DNA of 64,000 bases, taken from contig NZ_CP060780.1 of NCBI RefSeq assembly GCF_014489495.1, positions 1,189,001-1,253,000 on the forward strand. Direction: 5' to 3'. The stretch is from Sphingomonas daechungensis (GTDB lineage: Bacteria; Pseudomonadota; Alphaproteobacteria; Sphingomonadales; Sphingomonadaceae). The notes beneath the pieces were generated by a model. It did no database searches. It saw only the letters and a list, made by a program, of their open reading frames with translations, and was not told the origin of the DNA. How positions within the stretch are numbered: the first letter of the stretch is position 1; every line of letters begins with the position of its first letter. The translations under genes and the position numbers were made by a program. Below are positions 58,637 to 64,000 of the stretch, one piece after another.

Positions 58637-61477
58637 TGCGCGGCGCCCCAATGTTCACCCCAGCCGACCTCAACGTCGAGGGGAACATCGAGTTTCAACG
58701 CAGGCTCCGCTGCAGTCTCCATCACGCGGCGAACCACGGCAGCCGCCTCTTCCTCGCGACCGTCAGGGACCTCGAACACCAGTTCGTCGTGCACCTGCAG
58801 GAGCATGCGGACGCCATCGAGGCCCGCCTCGGCAAGCGCATCGTCCATCCGCGCCATCGCCCGCTTAATCAGGTCGGCGCTGGTCCCCTGGATCGGCGCG
58901 TTGATCGCCGCCCGCTCGGCGCCGCCGCGGATCGACGGATTGGGTGACCGGATGTTCGGGTAGAAGTGCGTCTTCCGGCCGAACAAGGTCTTCGTATAGC
59001 CGTTCTGCCGGACGAAATTCAGCGTGTAGTCCATGTAGGCGCGAATGCCGGGAAGCGCTCGAAGTAGCGCGCGATGATCGCGGAGCCTTCTTCTTTCGAA
59101 ACGCCCATCCGCGACGCGAGGCCCCACGCAGAAACGCCGTAGAGGATGGCGAAGTTCACCGTCTTCGCCTTGCCGCGCGTGTCGCGGTCCACCGTGCCGA
59201 AAAGCTCCTCGGCCGTGATGTTGTGGATATCGTCGCGGTTCTGGAAGGCTTCCTTCAGCTGCGGAACGTCGGCCATGTGCGCGGCGATGCGCAGCTCGAT
59301 CTGGCTGTAGTCGGCGCTCATCAGCACGTAGCCCGGCTCGGCCACGAAGGCGTCGCGAATCTTGCGGCCGAGCTCGGTGCGGATCGGAATGTTCTGCAGG
59401 TTCGGGTCGTTCGAAGATAGACGCCCGGTTTGCGCTCCGGTCAGGCTGAAGCTGGTGTGGACGCGTCCCGTCTCGGGATTGATCTGCGCCTGCAGCGCCT
59501 CGGTGTAGGTCGAGCGCAGCTTGGTCAGCTGACGCCAGTCGAGCACCAGCCGCGCGACGTCGACCCCCTCGCCTGCCAGCCGCTCCAGCTCGTTGACGTC
59601 GGTAGAATAGTGCCCGCTCTTCCCCTTGCGCCCGCCCTTCAGCCCGAGCCGCTGGTACAGCACGTCGCCAAGCTGCTGCGGCGAGCCGATCGTGAAGGGC
59701 CCTGCGCGACCTCGTAGATGTTGGCCTCGAGCTTCGCGATCTCTTCGGAGAACGTCTTGCTGAGGCCGGCGAGGTAGTCGCGGTCGACCTTTACGCCGCG
59801 ACGTTCCATCCGCCCGATGACAGGGATCAGGGGCTGGTCGACGCGCTTGTATACACGCTCCGCATGCTCGGTGGTCATGCGGGGTTTCAGCCGCTGCCAG
59901 AGACGGAGCGCAATGTCCGCGTCCTCGCCGGCATACTCGGTCGCTTCCTTCAGCGGCACCTTGTCGAAAGTGATCTGCTTGGCACCCGTCCCGCACAGCG
60001 ACTTGAAGCTGATGCAGTCATGCTCAAACTGAGACTTGGCGAGGTCGGTCAGATTGTGGCCAAAGCTTCGGCCCGCATCGAGGTCGAAGCTCATCAGCAT
60101 CGTGTCGTCGTACGGAGCGACGTCGATGCCGGACTTGTCGAACATCACCCAGTCATACTTGAGGTTGTGTCCGATCTTCAGGACCGACGGGTCCCCCAGC
60201 AGCGGCTTCAGCTTGTCGAGGACGAGCTGCAACGGAAGCTGGTTCGGCGTTTCCGACAACAGGTCCACGCCGACGTGGCCGACGGGAATATAGCAGGCGC
60301 GGTTCGGCGCGGTCGCGAGGCTGATCCCGGCGAACTTGGCAATGATGCAGTCGATGCAGTCTGTCTCGGTATCGACCGCGACATAGCCTTGCTTGCGAGC
60401 CTCCTCGATCCAGCGGTCGAGTGCGGCTTCATCGGTCACCGTCTCATATTTCGAGACGTCGACCTCGATTTTCTCCGGAGCTTCCGGCTCCGCAATCTTT
60501 GAGACCGGCTTGCGGTCGAGTGCCGCAATGACGTCATTGCGGACGGTCGCGCCGGTCTGCTGCGGGCCGCCGACCATGCGGTTGAGCAGGGTCTTGAAGC
60601 CTTGCTCCTCGAGGAACTCACGCAACGGCTGGGGTGGAATGCCCTTCAGTGCAAGGTCTTCGAGCGGCTCCGGCAGCGGAGCGTCGCACACAAGCCGAAC
60701 CAGCTCGCGTGACAGCCGCGCATCGTCGGCATGCTCGATCAGATTCTGCTTGAGCTTCGGCTTCTTGATCTCCTCGACCGCGGCGAGGACACCTTCGACG
60801 CTGCCATATTCCTGGATGAGCTGCGTAGCTGTCTTCGGTCCGACGCCCGGCACACCGGGGACGTTGTCGACGCTATCGCCCATCAGCGCGAGGACTTCCC
60901 CGACTTTCTCAGGCCCAACACCGAACTTCTCATTGACCGCGGCTTCGTCGATCCGCCGATCGTTCATGGTGTCGAGCATGTCGACATGCCCGTCATCGAC
61001 CAGCTGCATCAGGTCCTTGTCGGAGCTGACGATGGTAACCTTCCAGCCCGCATTCTTCGCTGCCATCACGTAGCAGGCGATGATGTCGTCGGCCTCGAGC
61101 CCCGCCTTTTCGATGCAAGGGATCGAGAAGGCGCGCGTGGCAACGCGTATCAAAGGAAACTGCGGGACGAGGTCTTCAGGCGGCGGCGGGCGGTGCGCCT
61201 TGTACTGGTCGTACATCTCGTTGCGATGCGTATGTTCGGACGCATCGAGGATGACGGCCATATGGGTCGGCCCCTCGGCCTGCTTCAGCCCGTCGGCGAG
61301 CTTCCACAGCATGGCCGTGTAGCCGTAGACGGCGCCGACGTTCATGCCGTGCCGGTTCGTCAGCGGCGGCAGGCGGTGATAGGCGCGGAAGATGTAGCTG
61401 GACCCGTCGACAAGATAGAGGTGGTTGGTCACCTCCGCTGCGGTCGCGGGCGCTTCGACGGTTTCGACTTCGGACAT
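58633..61477 (-). CDS. polA: DNA polymerase I (two frame breaks)
   Basis: A repair and Okazaki-fragment-processing polymerase of about 948 residues with all three domains. The 5' nuclease region has YLVDGSSYIFRAYH and VSSDKDLMQLVDD; the 3'-5' exonuclease domain has YVAVDTETDCID and LKIGHNLKYDWVMF, so proofreading looks intact; the polymerase domain has LSADYSQIELRIAA-type motif A (MSADYSQIELR), KTVNFAILYGVSAWGL and the motif C region QVHDELVFEV. Single bases are missing at the CCC at 59700-59702 and at about 59048-59052. The flippase gene follows by a TTGA overlap. Confidence 0.95.
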
Positions 61478-61526
61478 GAACGAGGGGTTTAGCAGTCTGT
61501 TGAGCGGATGCCAGCCGCTGAGGCGA

Positions 61527-61928
61527 CTAGCCGAAAAGCAACGGGCTCAGCACCAGGGCAAGGCCGGTCAGGCTGACCGCAAATGCCAGCGTCCGCCACC
61601 CCGGCACACCAAAGGCGTAGAGCGGAAGATAGATAAGTCGCGCGCCCAGCCATACCCAGCCGCCGATCGCGGTCCACGCGCTCGTTCGCCCGGCGATCAC
61701 GACGCCGAGTAGCGCGACCACTGCGATCGGGAAGGTCTCCTGGAAGTTCGCCTGCGCACGGGCCAGTCGTCCGGCGACCGGATTGAGCGGCGGCTGCGCC
61801 TCGTCGCGCGCACCCATGTTCCACTTCGTGCCATATTGCCGGGTCTTCAGATGAACTGCGGCGAAGATGTGAACGAGCAGCAATACGGCGCCAAGCGCCG
61901 CAATCTTCAGTTCAACAGGCACTGCCAT
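61527..61928 (-). CDS. MAPEG-family membrane protein
   Basis: A 133-residue protein with four hydrophobic segments, matching the MAPEG superfamily (glutathione-linked membrane enzymes and relatives). The block NPVAGRLARAQANFQETFPIAVVALLGVVIAGRTS is typical, with the conserved R..RAQ.N..E segment that binds glutathione in the eukaryotic enzymes. Function in bacteria is mostly unknown. It lies upstream of polA on the same strand with 49 bases between them. Confidence 0.88.
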   Translation of the reverse strand: MAVPVELKIAALGAVLLLVHIFAAVHLKTRQYGTKWNMGARDEAQPPLNPVAGRLARAQANFQETFPIAVVALLGVVIAGRTSAWTAIGGWVWLGARLIYLPLYAFGVPGWRTLAFAVSLTGLALVLSPLLFG

Positions 61929-61998
61929 TCCCCCACGGTTTTAACACCACCTAACATATGTAGAGGACGCAGCCGAGACGAGGGTCCAACTTCGCGGC

Positions 61999-62238
61999 GT
62001 GAACGTTGTAGAACTGAAGGTCAGGCTGGACCGGATTCTCGCGGAGGAAAGGCGAAGGAGCGGTCGACTGGGAAATCGTAGAAGACCAGTCGAACAAGTT
62101 GCTGGGGAATTGCCGGCGCCGATCCCCCTTGTGGTCGAGGCGTACCTGCTGGGGTCAAGCCGGCGTCGCGAGGACGGCGTCTTCGCGCATGCCCAGCGCA
62201 GCCAGCTGCTGAGCTTTCTGCGCAATACGCCCTCCTAG
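61999..62238 (+). CDS. Hypothetical 79-residue protein
   Basis: A GTG-initiated frame (MNVVELKVRLDRILAEERRR) with a distinctive RPVEQVAGELPAPIPLVVEAYLLGS middle and a helical end (FAHAQRSQLLSFLRN). The proportion of charged and helix-forming residues looks like a real protein, whereas the antisense frame at 61941-62225 is Ser/Arg-rich and does not. It converges with the M23 peptidase gene, overlapping by four bases. I do not recognise the family. Confidence 0.5.
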   Translation: MNVVELKVRLDRILAEERRRSGRLGNRRRPVEQVAGELPAPIPLVVEAYLLGSSRRREDGVFAHAQRSQLLSFLRNTPS

Positions 62239-63388
62239 AGCAGCGCGGGCGCGGACTTCTGCTTGAGCGGGATCGAAACGATTTGCTTGAGCTTCGCCTT
62301 GAACGCCGCCAGCTGCGGCCCTTCGAAAACTGGCCTGCTCACCAGCCGGGCGGTGAGCGGGTCGACCGGACGCCCGCCCATCCGGACTTCGAAGTGAAGA
62401 TGCGGACCGGTGGAAAGGCCTGACGAGCCGACATAGCCGATGACCTGCCCCTGCCGAACCATCGTCCCGGCTTGCGCGACCATGGCGCTCATGTGCGAAT
62501 AGGTGGTCATCAGGCCGCCTTCGTGGACGATCCGGACCTGACGCCCGTACCCGCCCGTCCAGCCCGCGCCGACGACCTGGCCATCGGCGGCGGCGACGAT
62601 CGGGCTGCCCCAGGCGGCGCCGAAGTCGATGCCCGCGTGGAAGCGGTTGAAATGCAGGATGGGATGATAGCGATTGCCGAAGCTGGAAGTGATGCGACCG
62701 GCGACAGGCGCCATCAGCCCTGCGGAAGCCTGCTGATCGGCAGCACCGTCGAACCAGCCGGTCTGACTGTTGACGATCCACTTCATCATCTGGACATCGC
62801 TGTACTGCGCCCGGTCGAGCCCGGCGTAGAGCAACGTGTCCGGCTCGCCATTCTTCCCCGGAATGACGGCAAAATCGAACCGGTCGAACGGAGCGACTTC
62901 GCCGACGTCGATCTTGGTCGCGATCGCCTTCAGATAATCCGCGGCAATGGTCGGGCTCGCTCCGGCATTGCGCAGCGACCAATAGAGCCGCCGGCGACAT
63001 CGCCGTTGATGCGGCGAATGCCGTTCAGCTCGCCGACCTGGATTCCGACTGGCTTGGGGATCGGCGCCTTGACTGCGCCCGGGTTGGCGAGGTCGCTCAG
63101 CTGCGCATTGCGGATCGTGCCCTTGGGCGTTTCGGCGACCTTGCTGGCGATGAAAGTCTCAAAGCCGGGCGCCAGGAAGAAGGCGAGGGCGAACAGTCCG
63201 GCGAGGGTCGCGGCGCCGCGGAACCAGCGCCAGCCGATTTCCTCGGAATGAAGGTCGACGACAAGATTGACCGGCTTGCGCTCGGCGCGCCGTCCGAACT
63301 CGCGCGTTTCTTCGGCGGACGCTCGCGGGAACACGACGATCTCGGCCGTCTCGGCCGCGCCCTCCCAGGCATCCCGCGCATGAAGCAT
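62235..63388 (-). CDS. M23-family metallopeptidase (one frame break)
   Basis: An inner-membrane-anchored peptidoglycan endopeptidase or activator of about 385 residues. An N-terminal cytoplasmic part (ASAEETREFGRRAERKPVNLVVDLHSEEIGWRWF) leads to one transmembrane helix (LAGLFALAFFLAPGFETF), a spacer domain and the LytM domain with RFHAGIDFGAAWGSPIVAAADG, TTYSHMSAM and HLHFEVRMGGRPVDP, so all zinc ligands (H, D, H, H) are present and it is probably active. The frame breaks near 62988-62994; one base joins NGDVAG to LYWSLRNAGASPTIAADYL. AGGA precedes the ATG. Confidence 0.9.
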
Positions 63389-63511
63389 CTGAAATTTCCT
63401 CGCCCTTCCAAGGGCGTGATGCGCAGAACACGGTTAATGACCGTTTAAAATCGCTCCACCCGTCGAAGGAACCTTGCGCTTCTTCGGAGCGCTGCCACAT
63501 TCGTGTTTGCA

Positions 63512-64000
63512 ATGCGCCGTCCTGACGCTCCGGTCCGGGCCATCCTGGGCCCACCAACACCGGCAAGACCCACCTCGCCATTGAGCGGATGTGCGCACAT
63601 TCGTCCGGCGTGATCGGCTTTCCGCTGCGGTTGCTGGCGCGCGAGGTCTACGAGCGGGTCAAGGCGCTCAAGGGTGAGAAGCAGGTCGCGCTGCTGACCG
63701 GGGAGGAGCGCATCGTGCCGCCTCAGGCGCGTTACGTGCTCTGCACCGCGGAATCGATGCCGGTCCGCACCGGCCGCGACGATCGGCCGAAGGAAGGGCC
63801 GTTTCCTGACCAGTTCGCCTTCGCCGCGATCGACGAGGCCCAGCTCGGCATCGATCCGGAGCGCGGCCACGTGTTCACCGACAGAATGCTCCGCGCGCGC
63901 GGGCGCGAGGAGACCTTGATCCTCGGCTCCGACACGCTGAGGCCGATCATCCGTGAACTCCTCCCGGAGGCGGAGATCGTCAGCCGCCCGCGCTTCTCGA
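63512..64000 (+). CDS. Suv3-like superfamily 2 helicase, 5' part (one frame break), runs off the window
   Basis: The N-terminal 163 residues or so of a DExH helicase related to mitochondrial Suv3, which unwinds RNA in concert with a 3'-5' exonuclease. After MRRPDAPVRAIL comes the Walker A segment, where the CCC at 63550-63552 lacks one base: repair gives GPTNTGKTHLAIERM. Then follow GVIGFPLRLLAREVYERV, the motif Ib-like LLTGEERIVPP and the Walker B region FAAIDEAQLGIDPERGHVFTDR (DEAQ rather than DEAD). The gene continues beyond base 64000. A GTG at 63503 is in frame and could be the start. Confidence 0.82.

Noticed and set aside
58633-61477. polA, purH, tsaD and hemC as pseudogenes
   Set aside because: All motifs are intact on both sides of each break, no premature stops other than those caused by the shift exist, and these functions are essential or near-essential.
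61941-62225. 94-codon minus-strand frame opposite the 79-residue gene
   Set aside because: Ser/Arg-rich, no coherent pattern; the plus-strand frame looks more like protein.

Overview
The window is high-GC, gene-dense bacterial chromosome. The mix of genes points to an alphaproteobacterium, most likely of the sphingomonad group: an Atm1-type Fe-S ABC exporter, a COG4223/mitofilin-like protein next to hemD-hemC, a DUF1674 protein, an ftsK-lolA-xthA-ribA-mgtE block, DUF4402 proteins and a heparinase-like gene between rpe and purH. The taxonomic call is inference from gene content, not from a marker gene.

Layout. 1-4 kb: end of a PLP-binding yggS gene, a secreted protein, rlmN, cfa and a convergent EF-hand gene. 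4.2-9.7 kb: envelope glycosylation genes (two polytopic GT-C-like proteins, a GT2 dolichyl-phosphate-type transferase, GtrA, a methyltransferase). 9.7-24 kb: peroxiredoxin, PspC, a SDR, an Atm1-type exporter, recQ, a tldD operon, two DUF4402 proteins, an ABC ATPase, nadB and a HerA-like ATPase. 24-28.2 kb: TSUP exporter with its TIGR02186 partner, then an NfrB-like glycosyltransferase with an envelope-type partner. 28.2-30.6 kb: a small accessory island with two unrecognised genes, a tRNA-Thr with an imperfect anticodon stem, a ribbon-helix-helix-like gene and an IS1595-family transposase. 30.7-45.2 kb: MFS transporter, a CDC48-type double AAA ATPase, SDR, cyclophilin, mgtE, ribA, xthA, lolA, ftsK, a UbiH-type hydroxylase, a Lon-N-domain protein and a thioredoxin-TPR protein. 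45.3-64 kb: tRNA-Gly, a class A beta-lactamase-like protein, hemD/hemC, tsaD-gpsA, an RsmB-like methyltransferase, rpe, a heparinase-like gene, purH, small zinc and DUF465 proteins, a flippase, polA, MAPEG, an M23 peptidase and the start of a Suv3-like helicase.

The strongest global signal is technical. About forty reading-frame breaks are spread through roughly twenty genes, including essential ones (polA, purH, tsaD, hemC). Every one I resolved is repaired by adding back a single base, almost always in a run of G or C. This pattern fits homopolymer under-calling in an unpolished long-read assembly better than gene decay, so broken genes are annotated here as one CDS each with the break positions stated.

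Many neighbouring genes overlap by 1-4 bases (ATGA, GTGA, TTGA or TGATG), and restoring the missing bases often recreates these overlaps, which independently supports the repairs. The most unusual biology lies in the 28.2-30.6 kb island and in the NfrB-like gene pair beside it. No rRNA operon, CRISPR array or prophage was seen.
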